From the NCBI RefSeq assembly GCF_018343515.1, contig NZ_JAGYPD010000007.1, positions 310,001 through 374,000 of the forward strand: 64,000 nucleotides of DNA, written 5' to 3'. The stretch is from Bacillus sp. FJAT-50079 (GTDB lineage: Bacteria; Bacillota; Bacilli; Bacillales; Bacillaceae_C). Positions 52,013 through 61,226 of this stretch are shown here, in pieces (position 1 is the stretch's first letter; every line of letters begins with the position of its first letter). The position numbers and the translations under genes were made by a program. The notes under the pieces are model-generated. The model was not told the DNA's origin. It saw only the letters and a list, made by a program, of their open reading frames with translations, and searched no databases.

Positions 52013-54172
52013 ATGTTGCGTATTTTTCAAAGATTAGCTGCTTATTCGAGTAGCTCAAAAGGTGCAAAAATAATTTTTAGTGTGTGGATGATCGCTGTCG
52101 TACTATTAAGTGCACTTGCACCTTCTGCGAAACAATATGAAGGAAATAGTAAAGAAGGAAGTGTGACAGGGGATACGCCTTCTGAACTTGCTGCACAAGT
52201 ATTAAAAGAGCAATTCCCTTCAAATGAAGGGCTAACAGCATTATTAGTTTTTCACCGAGATGATAAGATCACGGAGCAGGACAGGGAAAAAATTACGAAG
52301 CTGAGTGAATGGCTTGCTTCTGATGAAAGGCCAGAATATGTTTCGAGTGCATTGCCGTTCCATCAATTTCCGTCTACTGTCCAGGAGCAAATGTTTTCAG
52401 AAGATGGAACGACGCTTTTATTTAACTTGTCATTAGAAGCCGATTTAGAATCAGGACTTGCGAATGAGACGATGGAAAAAATCCGGGAGCAAGTCGAGAC
52501 ACTCCAAATGGATGGGATGCAATTTGAAATTACGGGGCCAGCTGGAATTTCCGCGGATACCATTTCATTGTTCAAAAATGCTGATTTCGTATTAATGTTT
52601 GCAACGATCGGCTTGATTTTTATTATTTTAATCATCATCTATCGCTCGCCATTACTTGCGATTACGCCATTGATCATTGCAGGGATCGTGTATGGAGTTG
52701 TTGATCGGCTTTTAGGGTTGGCTGGAAAAAATGAGTGGTTTGCTGTTGATAGTGCTGCAGTTTCGATTATGCTCGTCCTGTTATTTGCTGTGTTAACAGA
52801 TTATAGTTTGTTTGTTTTCTCACGTTATAAGGAGGAATTGAGAAAGCAAGCTTCGAAATACAGTTCAATGGATGAAGCAATGAAACATGTGGCGGAGCCA
52901 ATTTTCTTTAGCGGCGGCACCATATTATTGGCAATGCTGACGCTATTCGTCACAATCTTTGAGCCCTATAATCACTTTGCACCTGTCTTTTCATTAGCGG
53001 TTATTGTCATTTTACTTGCAGGATTAACGCTGATTCCAAGCATCTTTGCTTTGATGGGAAGGAAAGCTTTTTGGCCGTTTGTTCCAAAAGTTGAAAAGGA
53101 GCGGAAACAGAAAAAAGGAGTTTGGGGAAAGATTAGTAACCTCGTGTTGAAAAGACCAGCATTATTAGCGAGTAGTTTGTTGCTTGTCTTGCTGATCGGA
53201 ACCTTTAACTTTTCAACAATGAAATACTCCTTTAATTTATTAAAATCATTCCCAGAGGATATCTCTTCGCGACAGGGATTTGAACTTTTAGAAAATCATT
53301 ATCCGGCTGGACAATTGGCACCCGTAACAGTGATTTTACAATCGGATGAAGAGATTGAAATGAACGATCTATTTTTGCAAAAAATGAATGAAATAAAAGA
53401 GGAATTAGAGGAGCAGAGTGGAGTTAGTTCGGTTACAACGACTATCCCTAGTGATGTAAACGAACTTCCGAGCAACTTTATAGCTAAGTCAAAAAAAGCC
53501 ATACGGCTTCAAGTTGTATTGGATGATCATCCGTATGAAATAGAAGCGCTCAATACAGTTCAGCAACTTCGGGATTCTGAGGAGGAATTTCTAAAAGGGA
53601 GCGGATTTTCCAGCGTTCATTATGCGGGTCAAACAGCGCAGCAACTTGATGTAAAGCAAATGAATGGGCGTGATATGCTTGTCTTATTTTCACTTGTGAC
53701 GGTGTTGTTAACGCTGATTTTAGGTTTCCAGACAAAATCAGTACTTTTGCCGATATTAATGATGTCGACAATTCTCTTATCTTATTTCGCAACACTTGGG
53801 TTTGGCTGGTGGATATTCAAGCATTTAATGGGGTTTGAAGCGATTAGCTATCGGCTTCCTGTGTATACATTCGTTTTCATGGTTGCTCTCGGGATTGACT
53901 ACAATATTATGCTCGTTTCACGAATTAGGGAAGAGGCAAGGAGACATCCTTGGAAGGAAGCAGTAGGACGTGGTGTTGCGTTGACGGGAGGAGTGATTTC
54001 ATCAGCAGGGGTTATTTTAGCTGCAACCTTCGCTGTATTAATGACACAGCCATTGCAAGAACTGTTCTTATTTGGATTTACGATGGCAATGGGGATTTTA
54101 TTAGATACATTTTTAATTAGGGGAATCTTTTTACCGTCAATTCTGATTTTGACACGGAAAAAAATTAGGTAA
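52013..54172 (+). CDS. MMPL/RND-family membrane transporter (YdfJ-like)
   Basis: 719 residues with two repeated halves, each a transmembrane helix, an extracytoplasmic domain and five more helices. The second MMPL block carries ALGIDYNIMLVSRIREEARRH, and the first has AVLTDYSLFVFSRYKEE, the Asp-Tyr pairs of the proton relay in this family. ATG 52013 has AAGGGAG 10 nt upstream; ATG 52004 is too close to it. Likely a proton-driven exporter of lipids or drugs, controlled by the two-component system behind it. Confidence 0.88.
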   Translation: MLRIFQRLAAYSSSSKGAKIIFSVWMIAVVLLSALAPSAKQYEGNSKEGSVTGDTPSELAAQVLKEQFPSNEGLTALLVFHRDDKITEQDREKITKLSEWLASDERPEYVSSALPFHQFPSTVQEQMFSEDGTTLLFNLSLEADLESGLANETMEKIREQVETLQMDGMQFEITGPAGISADTISLFKNADFVLMFATIGLIFIILIIIYRSPLLAITPLIIAGIVYGVVDRLLGLAGKNEWFAVDSAAVSIMLVLLFAVLTDYSLFVFSRYKEELRKQASKYSSMDEAMKHVAEPIFFSGGTILLAMLTLFVTIFEPYNHFAPVFSLAVIVILLAGLTLIPSIFALMGRKAFWPFVPKVEKERKQKKGVWGKISNLVLKRPALLASSLLLVLLIGTFNFSTMKYSFNLLKSFPEDISSRQGFELLENHYPAGQLAPVTVILQSDEEIEMNDLFLQKMNEIKEELEEQSGVSSVTTTIPSDVNELPSNFIAKSKKAIRLQVVLDDHPYEIEALNTVQQLRDSEEEFLKGSGFSSVHYAGQTAQQLDVKQMNGRDMLVLFSLVTVLLTLILGFQTKSVLLPILMMSTILLSYFATLGFGWWIFKHLMGFEAISYRLPVYTFVFMVALGIDYNIMLVSRIREEARRHPWKEAVGRGVALTGGVISSAGVILAATFAVLMTQPLQELFLFGFTMAMGILLDTFLIRGIFLPSILILTRKKIR

Positions 54173-54283
54173 GTGAAACTGAACGAACGGCAGGATTCAA
54201 GGGGAAATCGGCGGTAATCATTCATCGCAGATTGATTTTCGAGTCGATTTTCCTGTACATTAGGTAGAAAGGAGGAGTGGTGA

Positions 54284-54964
54284 ATGCAAACACATATTTT
54301 AGTAGCGGATGATGACCCACATATTCGTGAATTATTGCGTTTTTACCTCCAACAAGAGCGCTATATCGTCATTGAGGCAGAAGACGGTGGGCAAGCATCG
54401 AAACTGCTCGAAACAGAACAGGTTCACTTGGCTGTTGTTGATGTGATGATGCCTGTAAAGAATGGCTGGGAACTTTGTGAGGAAATCCGCCAATATTATG
54501 ATATTCCTGTCATTTTACTGACGGCAAGAGGTGAGATGGAGGATAAAGCGAAGGGATTTTTATCGGGAACAGATGATTATGTTGTTAAGCCGTTTGAACC
54601 CGAAGAATTGCTTTTCAGAATTCGAGCGTTATTAAGGCGCTATCAAATGGTGTCGGAAAAGATTATTACGATGGGGAATACAGTCATTGACCGCATTCTT
54701 CATGAGGTAAAAGTAGGTGACCAAGTTTTTCCATTGCCGCTAAAGGAATTTGAATTACTTACTCAGCTTGCAAGCCAGCCTGATCGCACGTACACAAGGG
54801 AACAATTAATTGAGCTTGTATGGGGTCTTGATTTTGAGGGCGACAGCCGAACGATTGACGTTCATATAAAAAGGCTGCGGGAACGGTTTCGCGATCGGAC
54901 AGATGATTTTCAAATTGTTACGATTCGCGGATTAGGCTATAAGCTTGAGGTTAATGACAAATGA
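54284..54964 (+). CDS. OmpR-family response regulator (HssR/YclJ-like)
   Basis: 226 residues. The receiver domain has DDDPHIREL, the phospho-acceptor Asp in LAVVDVMMPVKNGWEL (about residue 53) and Lys in DDYVVKPFEPEEL. The winged-helix domain (about 125-226) has RTIDVHIKRLRERF and TIRGLGYKLE. It resembles HssR/YclJ in the receiver. It overlaps the kinase gene by 4 nt and is preceded by GAAAGGAGGAG. Confidence 0.9.
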   Translation: MQTHILVADDDPHIRELLRFYLQQERYIVIEAEDGGQASKLLETEQVHLAVVDVMMPVKNGWELCEEIRQYYDIPVILLTARGEMEDKAKGFLSGTDDYVVKPFEPEELLFRIRALLRRYQMVSEKIITMGNTVIDRILHEVKVGDQVFPLPLKEFELLTQLASQPDRTYTREQLIELVWGLDFEGDSRTIDVHIKRLRERFRDRTDDFQIVTIRGLGYKLEVNDK

Positions 54965-56340
54965 GATCACTTTATTTTAGAATTGTCGCGACCTTTGCCT
55001 TAGTTGCGCTTATTAGTGGATTGATCGCCTTTTTATTATCAAATCTTTATTATCAAGTAAAACTAAAAGATTATAATGAGGAAAAAATCGTAGAAATTGC
55101 TCGTGAAATCGCTCATTTATATGAACATACTGATCTACCCGTAGATGAATTTTTTACGAGCGTTGCGAATATGAACTTTCAGTTGTATGTGGTCGATGAA
55201 AACCTGCAAGGCGGGCGTTATGGTGATCGATTTCGCAGCTATGATTTAGATGAAAGCATCATAAAATCTGTGTTGCAGGGTGACACGTATTATGGCATTT
55301 CTAATTTTCAAAGCAGTCTATTCGTAACGGGATTTTTTAAAGATAATTTAGAGAATAGCATTGGAATTCCTGTGGAAGTTAACGGGAAAAAAGAGGCATT
55401 ATTCGTTCGTCCGAATGTAGAAAAACAATTTGGTGAGATGCGAATCGTTTTTAGTTTATTGCTTGGCATTACCTTTCTTTTGAGCCTTGTACTTATATTC
55501 ATATTTACAACTTTTCTCGTGCGTCCGATTAAAAAATTAAAGAAAGCAACGAGGAAGATTGCGAGTGGAAATTATCATATCGAGCTTGAAAGTAGTCGGT
55601 CTGATGAAATCGGTGAACTTGCAAAAGATTTCAGAGGGATGGCCAAATCATTGCAAAGATTAGATGAGATGCGCCGGGAGTTCGTTGCAAATGTATCACA
55701 TGAAATTCAGTCACCACTCACATCGATTCAAGGTTTTACAAAAGCGATCAGGACAAAAACGGTATCAAAAGAAGAGGCAGATCGCTATTTATCGATCATT
55801 GAGCAAGAAAGCGTCCGATTGTCATCACTAAGCAAGCAGCTATTGATCCTTTCTTCATTAGATAGTCAAGTGAGGGATCTGAATAAGGGATCTTTTCGAT
55901 TGGATGAACAAATTCGAGAAGCGGTTCTTGTGACAGAATGGCAGTGGAACGAGAAAAATCTCGACATAAATCTTGATTTAACTGAGTTTATTATCGAAGC
56001 AGACGAGCAGCTTTTGTTTCAAGTATGGATGAATTTGCTTACGAATAGCATTAAGTTTACGGAGGAAAATGGCTCTATTCATATTGCAGCGGCGGCTGAT
56101 ACAGAAGAAATTGTTGTAACAGTGACGGATACAGGAGCAGGCATTCCAAAAGAAGAACTTCCGCTTATTTTTGATCGTTTTTATATGGGGGATAAATCAC
56201 GGACAAGAACAAAATCTGGAAGTGGATTAGGCCTTTCTGTTGTGAAAAAAATTGTCGATATTCATGATGGGACGATAACGGTTGATAGTACATTAGGTCA
56301 GGGAACGATTTTTACAGTACGATTGCCCCTTAAACGATAG
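54961..56340 (+). CDS. Sensor histidine kinase (HssS/YclK-like)
   Basis: 459 residues. Two transmembrane helices (about 8-30 and 160-183) flank an extracytoplasmic sensor. A HAMP domain, the dimerisation helix VANVSHEIQSPLTSIQGF with the phospho-His (about 245), and a HATPase domain (LTNSIKFTEE, GAGIPKEELPLIFDRF, GSGLGLSVVKKI) follow. The QSPL after the His box is shared with the YclK/HssS group. The signal is unknown; heme sensing should not be assumed, because the neighbouring transporter is MMPL, not HrtAB. Confidence 0.9.
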   Translation: MRSLYFRIVATFALVALISGLIAFLLSNLYYQVKLKDYNEEKIVEIAREIAHLYEHTDLPVDEFFTSVANMNFQLYVVDENLQGGRYGDRFRSYDLDESIIKSVLQGDTYYGISNFQSSLFVTGFFKDNLENSIGIPVEVNGKKEALFVRPNVEKQFGEMRIVFSLLLGITFLLSLVLIFIFTTFLVRPIKKLKKATRKIASGNYHIELESSRSDEIGELAKDFRGMAKSLQRLDEMRREFVANVSHEIQSPLTSIQGFTKAIRTKTVSKEEADRYLSIIEQESVRLSSLSKQLLILSSLDSQVRDLNKGSFRLDEQIREAVLVTEWQWNEKNLDINLDLTEFIIEADEQLLFQVWMNLLTNSIKFTEENGSIHIAAAADTEEIVVTVTDTGAGIPKEELPLIFDRFYMGDKSRTRTKSGSGLGLSVVKKIVDIHDGTITVDSTLGQGTIFTVRLPLKR

Positions 56341-56368
56341 GACAAGAGGATAATTAATCCGCTTGTCC
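56340..56368. terminator. Bidirectional terminator
   Basis: GGACAAGAGGAT and ATCCGCTTGTCC pair with one mismatch between the convergent kinase and Uma2 genes. Confidence 0.6.
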
Positions 56369-56385
56369 CTATTTGAAGCAACGAT

Positions 56386-56973
56386 TCACCCAGGCAAATC
56401 AGCAGCCGCATTTACAATTTGCTTCATAGTAAATGAAACGCAATTGAGTTGTTCCGATTGAACCGTTTCATCCCTTTCAAACACATTATTTAGTTTGTAT
56501 GTACCATTACTAAGAAGATATTGCTCAAGGGTCGCATAGGAAGGATCGATAATCCAATACTCTGGAATGTTATATTGTGCGTAAATGTTAAGTTTGTTTT
56601 GCTTGTCTCTTTTAATTGAATGAGGTGTTAAGATTTCCGCTACCATATTAGGTATACCTTCAATTCCCCTTTTAGTAATGATCTCAATTTTATTGCGATG
56701 TACCATGACTAGATCAGGTTGGCGAACTTCAGTGTTTGACAAAATCAAATCAATCGGAGATGCAAAAATGATATATTCTGACTGGCAACTGTTCGTAAGT
56801 ACAGATTGCATTTGAAAACTTATCAATTGATGTTTGGGAGATGGTGCGGGAGTCATCAACTCCAATGTTCCATCTACTAATTCGTAGCGCTTTCCATCAT
56901 CAGGCATTTGTGCATAATCATCATAGGTGACGGTTTGTTCCTTAATTAACTTACTTTTATCAATAGACTTCAC
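56386..56973 (-). CDS. Uma2-family putative restriction-endonuclease-fold protein
   Basis: 195 residues of the DUF820/Uma2 family. Characteristic segments are YELVDGTLELMTPAPSPKHQ, VRQPDLVMVHRN (the PD of the PD-(D/E)xK-like core, about residue 105), VAEILTPHSIKRDKQNKLNIYA with the E...K pair, and YWIIDPSYATLEQYLL. The nuclease fold is known for the family, but the function is not. Monocistronic, on the strand opposite its neighbours. Confidence 0.85.
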   Translation of the reverse strand: MKSIDKSKLIKEQTVTYDDYAQMPDDGKRYELVDGTLELMTPAPSPKHQLISFQMQSVLTNSCQSEYIIFASPIDLILSNTEVRQPDLVMVHRNKIEIITKRGIEGIPNMVAEILTPHSIKRDKQNKLNIYAQYNIPEYWIIDPSYATLEQYLLSNGTYKLNNVFERDETVQSEQLNCVSFTMKQIVNAAADLPG

Positions 56974-57027
56974 ATCTACGCCTCCTTGATCGGGATATAT
57001 TTATTATACCACTGAAAAAAATTGTTA

Positions 57028-57057
57028 TTGACAAAATCAATGATAAAAATATATACT
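57028..57057 (+). promoter_or_regulatory. Promoter of the padR operon
   Basis: TTGACA (57028-57033) and TATACT (57052-57057) are 18 nt apart. The transcript would start about 57064, directly at the first PadR dyad. Confidence 0.65.
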
Positions 57058-57065
57058 TACATTGA

Positions 57066-57160
57066 CTACTTTGTATTACCAAGTAGTGATTTTTTTATTA
57101 GCTATCTTGGATAACAAAGTAGCAATTTTTAATACTCTACTACCTTGTATAACCAAATAG
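57066..57160. promoter_or_regulatory. Three 21-bp PadR-type dyads
   Basis: Dyads at 57066-57086, 57102-57122 and 57140-57160 share the pattern CTAYYTTG-GNATAACNAA... Specifically, left arms are CTACTTTG, CTATCTTG and CTACCTTG, and right arms are CCAAGTAG, CAAAGTAG and CCAAATAG. The steps are 36 and 38 bp. They fill the leader between promoter and padR, consistent with repression by PadR of its own operon. Confidence 0.75.
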
Positions 57161-57187
57161 ATAAAATTCCAGAGAGGAGGGTGTCAT

Positions 57188-57511
57188 ATGTCGATTCGAA
57201 GCCAATTATTAAAAGGGATTTTAGACGGCTGTGTACTCGCGGTAATTGAGAAGGAGTCTGTGTACGGCTATGAGCTTTCACAAAAGCTTCAAGAACTTGG
57301 CTTGAACGATGTAAGCGAGGGAACGATTTATCCCGTCTTATTAAGACTGCAGAAGAATGGGTTTATACGTGGGGAGATGAGGCCATCTGATACTGGGCCG
57401 AATCGGAAATATTACTTTTTGACGGAAGCTGGGCAAGAGGCTTTAGCAACGATTACAGAGGAATGGGAACAAATATCGGGGCCGGTCAACAAATTGTTAA
57501 AGGGAAGGTGA
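57188..57511 (+). CDS. PadR-family transcriptional regulator
   Basis: 107 residues. The winged helix (ILDGCVLAVIEKESVYGYELSQ is split around helix 1-2; EGTIYPVLLRLQKNGFI is the recognition helix and wing start) is followed by the C-terminal dimerisation helix (LTEAGQEALATITEEWEQ). Small PadR-s2 subtype. AGAGAGGAGGGTGTCAT precedes the ATG. Followed by two membrane proteins whose expression it probably represses through the upstream dyads. Confidence 0.9.
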   Translation: MSIRSQLLKGILDGCVLAVIEKESVYGYELSQKLQELGLNDVSEGTIYPVLLRLQKNGFIRGEMRPSDTGPNRKYYFLTEAGQEALATITEEWEQISGPVNKLLKGR

Positions 57512-57517
57512 GGAAGG

Positions 57518-58183
57518 GTGAAAACGAAAGATCTTATTGAAGAAAACAATCGGAAAAGAGAATTATTGACCGCGGAAAATGAGGCGTATTATAGCGATAT
57601 GTTAATTTATATTCGTCTGCAATTAACGCTTTCTGAGCAGCAATCGGAAGAAGTGTTAATGGAAATGCTTGATCATTTACTCGATGGGCAGGAGGATGGT
57701 AAAACGGCAAAAGATATATTTGGCCATGATCCGAAGTCCTATGCGGATGAAATTATTGAACAACTACCAAAAGAGAAAAAGCGGGAGGTTGTTCCGTTTC
57801 TACTCGGAATAGCTGGAAATATTATTAGTTGCTCTTTAATAATCCGAGGGATCCTGCTTTATGTCCTATCACAATTCGTAGAAGTCAATTGGAATGTCAA
57901 TCTATTCGTCGTTTTTGTAAGTGCCATAGTTATCGCTGGCTTTATCATCATGATGATTTGGTTTATTTTTAAACTGATTAATCAATCATTATTCAAGGAG
58001 AAGCACAATACGAAAAAGGATATGCTCAAAGCTGGTTTAATGGGGGCAGCGGGCATGGCGGCTGTCTTGGCAACGGTAAAATTTACGCCAAATATCGGGC
58101 CATCTTTTCATTTTTCATGGTGGCTATCGTTACTCATCGGGGGAATATTACTTGGCTTAACGTATGTGCTGAAAAAAAGATAG
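57518..58183 (+). CDS. PadR-associated membrane protein 1
   Basis: 221 residues. A soluble helical domain (about 1-90: MLIYIRLQLTLSEQQSEEVL, EMLDHLLDGQEDGKTAKDIFG) is followed by four transmembrane segments. The domain resembles the HAAS/DUF1129/DUF1700-type modules often encoded beside PadR regulators. GTG start with GTGAGGAAGG upstream, 6 bp after padR. It has no enzymatic motif. Its N-terminal plan is repeated in the next gene. Confidence 0.7.
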   Translation: MKTKDLIEENNRKRELLTAENEAYYSDMLIYIRLQLTLSEQQSEEVLMEMLDHLLDGQEDGKTAKDIFGHDPKSYADEIIEQLPKEKKREVVPFLLGIAGNIISCSLIIRGILLYVLSQFVEVNWNVNLFVVFVSAIVIAGFIIMMIWFIFKLINQSLFKEKHNTKKDMLKAGLMGAAGMAAVLATVKFTPNIGPSFHFSWWLSLLIGGILLGLTYVLKKR

Positions 58184-58195
58184 GAGGAAGGAAAA

Positions 58196-58960
58196 TTGTT
58201 AACGAAGAAAAGTGAAACTTTTTTAGAGAATCTTAGATTGTATTTAATGACTTCTGGGAAAAATGAAACGGAAATTAAGGAATTAACAGGGGAACTAAGG
58301 GATCATCTCATCGAATCAGAAAAACGAGGCAAGAATATCGAAGAGATCATCGGTTGTACACCTGAACAATATATGGCTACCTTAAAAAAAGAGATGAAAA
58401 CCGACTATAAATCGATTATGAAATACCTACCAATCTATTTTTTCGGTGCCATCGCCTACATGTTAATGGGTCCAGCAATTCGAAATGAGTTTGCACTGAA
58501 TATGATTCAAGTCATTGGATTGCCGATCGTGATTCTGCTTGGCTTCATTATTTATGTGATCTTTTTACAAAAGGCAGGAAAAAGGCAATATTCAACGAAA
58601 CGATTTTTTCTTGTAGGGATGATTGCGTACTCAATTGTGGCTGTGCTTTTTCTTCTTCTATTAATGGGAAGTGCATTGATTGTCGAGCCCTTTTATAGAG
58701 GTGGCGATTTTGCAAATTGGACCGTTGTAGTAATCTGTTCATGCATCTTTATTGCAACCGCCATTTGGAGTAAAGTGTGGTTCCCGATTTGGATTCCGGC
58801 AGTTTTATTTATTCCAGATTTACTTTTCCGCTTTTCCAACTTGAAGGATGAAACAATACTTTGGATTCAAGCAGCATCCTTTGTCCTTCTATTTATTCTC
58901 ATTATTTTAAGCATGTATATAACGGAGAAGAGCAAAAAGAGGAAACAAATAATGGTGTGA
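58196..58960 (+). CDS. PadR-associated membrane protein 2
   Basis: 254 residues. The N-terminal domain (LENLRLYLMTSGKNETEIKE, LRDHLIESEKRGKNIEEIIG, PEQYMATLKKEM) has the same spacing of hydrophobic and acidic positions as the previous protein. Six transmembrane segments follow. TTG start with AGGAGGAAGG upstream, 12 bp after the previous gene. Function unknown. Confidence 0.7.
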   Translation: MLTKKSETFLENLRLYLMTSGKNETEIKELTGELRDHLIESEKRGKNIEEIIGCTPEQYMATLKKEMKTDYKSIMKYLPIYFFGAIAYMLMGPAIRNEFALNMIQVIGLPIVILLGFIIYVIFLQKAGKRQYSTKRFFLVGMIAYSIVAVLFLLLLMGSALIVEPFYRGGDFANWTVVVICSCIFIATAIWSKVWFPIWIPAVLFIPDLLFRFSNLKDETILWIQAASFVLLFILIILSMYITEKSKKRKQIMV

Positions 58961-59069
58961 GTGCAACTATTGTTATTTAAAGCCGATTAAAAAGATATTA
59001 GACAAAAGGCTTTCGATAGAGGTGAATGAATTTGTCCTCGTCAATATGTATAGGGAAAATTTAATATGA

Positions 59070-59600
59070 TCATTTATGAAATTGATAATTGATCACCCTT
59101 AATCGTGGCGTATTATTAAGGGTGATCATATTCGATAGTCGCTTATTTAATGGAAATTCTTTAATAATGTTCACACCATCTAAAAGTAGCAATGTGGAGT
59201 CAAATGCCAATTTCTTAACCTCTTTCAGATTTTCCCCATCTTTAATTTTATACTCTACGTGAAATGAGCCCTCTGTTCCTGGTTCAATAAGCCCAGTTGC
59301 TCCGCCACCCATTGAGACCATTTTAATAAACTTACTGTCATTAACCAATTCCATTTTTGATGCCAGCTTTTTGCCCGGTCTAACGACTATTTCAAGTCCA
59401 TAATGATGGTGACCAGGAGAATCAAATTCGCTTTTAACAGTTTTTTTACCTAAGTTCTTTAATTTAATGTCATAACGGAGAACATTTTCAGCTTTGATAA
59501 TAGTAGTTTCAATATTGGATATGCTTATTTGTTCTGCTCGATCAAAAGCAGTAAGGGGGATAAAAGTAGTAATTGAAAGTAACAATAATAACTTCCTCAT
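59070..59600 (-). CDS. Secreted protein of unknown function
   Basis: 176 residues with a signal peptide (MRKLLLLLSITTFIPLTAF) and a beta-rich body (YDIKLKNLGKKTVKSEFD, YGLEIVVRPGKKL, GTEGSFHVEYKIKDGENLK) that looks like an immunoglobulin-like or DUF4352-like fold, without a named family. ATG 59600 follows AAGGAGCTGGGAG; the frame opens at 59651. It lies alone between two plus-strand operons. A perfect hairpin overlaps its last codons. Confidence 0.65.
   Translation of the reverse strand: MRKLLLLLSITTFIPLTAFDRAEQISISNIETTIIKAENVLRYDIKLKNLGKKTVKSEFDSPGHHHYGLEIVVRPGKKLASKMELVNDSKFIKMVSMGGGATGLIEPGTEGSFHVEYKIKDGENLKEVKKLAFDSTLLLLDGVNIIKEFPLNKRLSNMITLNNTPRLRVINYQFHK
59091..59127. repeat. 13-bp perfect inverted repeat inside the 3' end of the secreted-protein gene
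   Basis: GATCACCCTTAAT (59091-59103) and ATTAAGGGTGATC (59115-59127) with an 11-nt loop lie within the last 20 codons. No T-run follows on the minus strand, so a classical terminator is unlikely. Confidence 0.8.
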
Positions 59601-59833
59601 GATGTCTCCCAGCTCCTTAATTAAGTTTATCTTCTTCTTTAGTATTCGCATGACTGAAAGAGCTATTCAAATAGTAAATGTAAATGAATTATAATAAACT
59701 TGTCCAATGTGCTGATTCGTTTTTTTATTAGTCTCCCTTTTTATCATAATAATGATAATTCGGTATATAATGGAAGATGCAGAAAAGGTAACAAATGATA
59801 GATTCATATTATATATGGAAAGGAAGTGGAGAG

Positions 59834-61222
59834 TTGTTAAATCAAGCGACGATTGAAGATGTGTTAAATGCGGCGTTAGCGACTGGCGGCGATTTTGCTG
59901 AGGTGTTTGCAGAGGATCGTTTTACGAACAATATGATTCTTCAGCAAGGGAAAATCGATCGTAGCCTTTCGGGCCGGGATGCAGGTGTGGGCATCAGAGT
60001 ATTTAATGGTCTGCATAGTGTCTACGCTTACACGACGGATTTTACAAAAAGCGGGTTGCTAAAAGCGGCAAGTAATGCAGCGCAGGCGATTAAAGGGAAT
60101 GGACAGCATACCATTGCGGAATTGAAGCAAGAAACAATCAACCCATTACATAAGATCATCCACATGCCGCGCACGATTGAAAATGAACGAAAAGCAGCAG
60201 TGATGAGAAAAGCATATGAGATTGCCAAAAACTATCATTCCCGGATTAAGCAAGCAACGGTGACGTATATTGATTCGGAACAAAATATTCTCGTTGCCAA
60301 CTCAGAAGGCAAGTTTGTCGAGGATACGAGAGTAAGGAGTCGTCTTGCGATTCAGGCGATTGCTTCAGACGGAACACAAATGCAGCCTGGTTATTACGGA
60401 CCTGGCGCTTATCAAGGCTTTGAATTTTTTGAAAGCCTCGATCTAGAGCATTATGCGGGGGAAGCGGCGCGAATTGCGGTTACGATGCTTGATGCGGAGG
60501 AATGTCCGAGCGGAAAATTCCCGGTTATTATCGACAATGAATTTGGCGGCGTTATTTTCCATGAAGCATGTGGACATGGCCTCGAAGCTACTGCCGTTGC
60601 AAAAAATAACTCCGTTTTTGCAAATCGAATTGGCGAAAGGGTTGCACCTGATATTGTGACGTACATTGATGATGGCACCCTTCCAAATGAGTGGGGATCG
60701 CTTAATATCGATGATGAAGGGGAAAAAACACGGAAAAATATTCTGATTGAAAATGGGATTTTAAAAGGCTATTTAATAGATAAATTAAACAGCAGACGAA
60801 TGGGAATGGAGGCAACCGGTTCAAGCAGACGTGAATCATACCGTTTTACTCCAACATCAAGAATGACAAATACGTATATTGCTCCAGGAAAATCGACCCG
60901 AGAGGAGATTATTGCTGCAACTGAGCATGGAATTTATGCGAAATATATGGGCGGCGGATCTGTCAATACCGCCACAGGAGATTATAATTTTGCAATAATG
61001 GAGGCATATATGGTCGAAAACGGAACGATCGGCAAGCCTTTAAAAGGTGCAACTTTAATTGGAAATGGTCCAGAAACATTACAGCTTGTCGATATGGTAG
61101 GAAATAATCTTGCTCATGGAGCAGGAATGTGCGGCTCTGTCTCTGGCAGTCTTCCAGTCAATGTCGGCCAACCGATGATTCGTGTCAGTGAAATAACCGT
61201 TGGCGGAACGAAGGGAGAGTAA
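59834..61222 (+). CDS. tldD: Metalloprotease TldD
   Basis: 462 residues. The zinc-binding HEACGHGLEAT (about residue 245) is the TldD signature HExxxH. The C-terminal beta-sandwich contains MRNT-like ATGSSRRESYRFTPTSRM and GNNLAHGAGMCGSVSG. With TldE it forms a heterodimer that degrades unfolded or modified peptides. TTG 59834 is chosen because GGAAGTGGAGAG lies directly before it and the protein then begins MLNQATIEDVL; the frame opens at 59795. Confidence 0.92.
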   Translation: MLNQATIEDVLNAALATGGDFAEVFAEDRFTNNMILQQGKIDRSLSGRDAGVGIRVFNGLHSVYAYTTDFTKSGLLKAASNAAQAIKGNGQHTIAELKQETINPLHKIIHMPRTIENERKAAVMRKAYEIAKNYHSRIKQATVTYIDSEQNILVANSEGKFVEDTRVRSRLAIQAIASDGTQMQPGYYGPGAYQGFEFFESLDLEHYAGEAARIAVTMLDAEECPSGKFPVIIDNEFGGVIFHEACGHGLEATAVAKNNSVFANRIGERVAPDIVTYIDDGTLPNEWGSLNIDDEGEKTRKNILIENGILKGYLIDKLNSRRMGMEATGSSRRESYRFTPTSRMTNTYIAPGKSTREEIIAATEHGIYAKYMGGGSVNTATGDYNFAIMEAYMVENGTIGKPLKGATLIGNGPETLQLVDMVGNNLAHGAGMCGSVSGSLPVNVGQPMIRVSEITVGGTKGE

Positions 61223-61226
61223 GCAA

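Noticed and set aside
54284-56340. HssRS heme-sensing system
   Set aside because: Sequence resembles HssRS/YclJK, but no HrtAB-type exporter is adjacent and the neighbour is an MMPL transporter, so the heme function is not supported.
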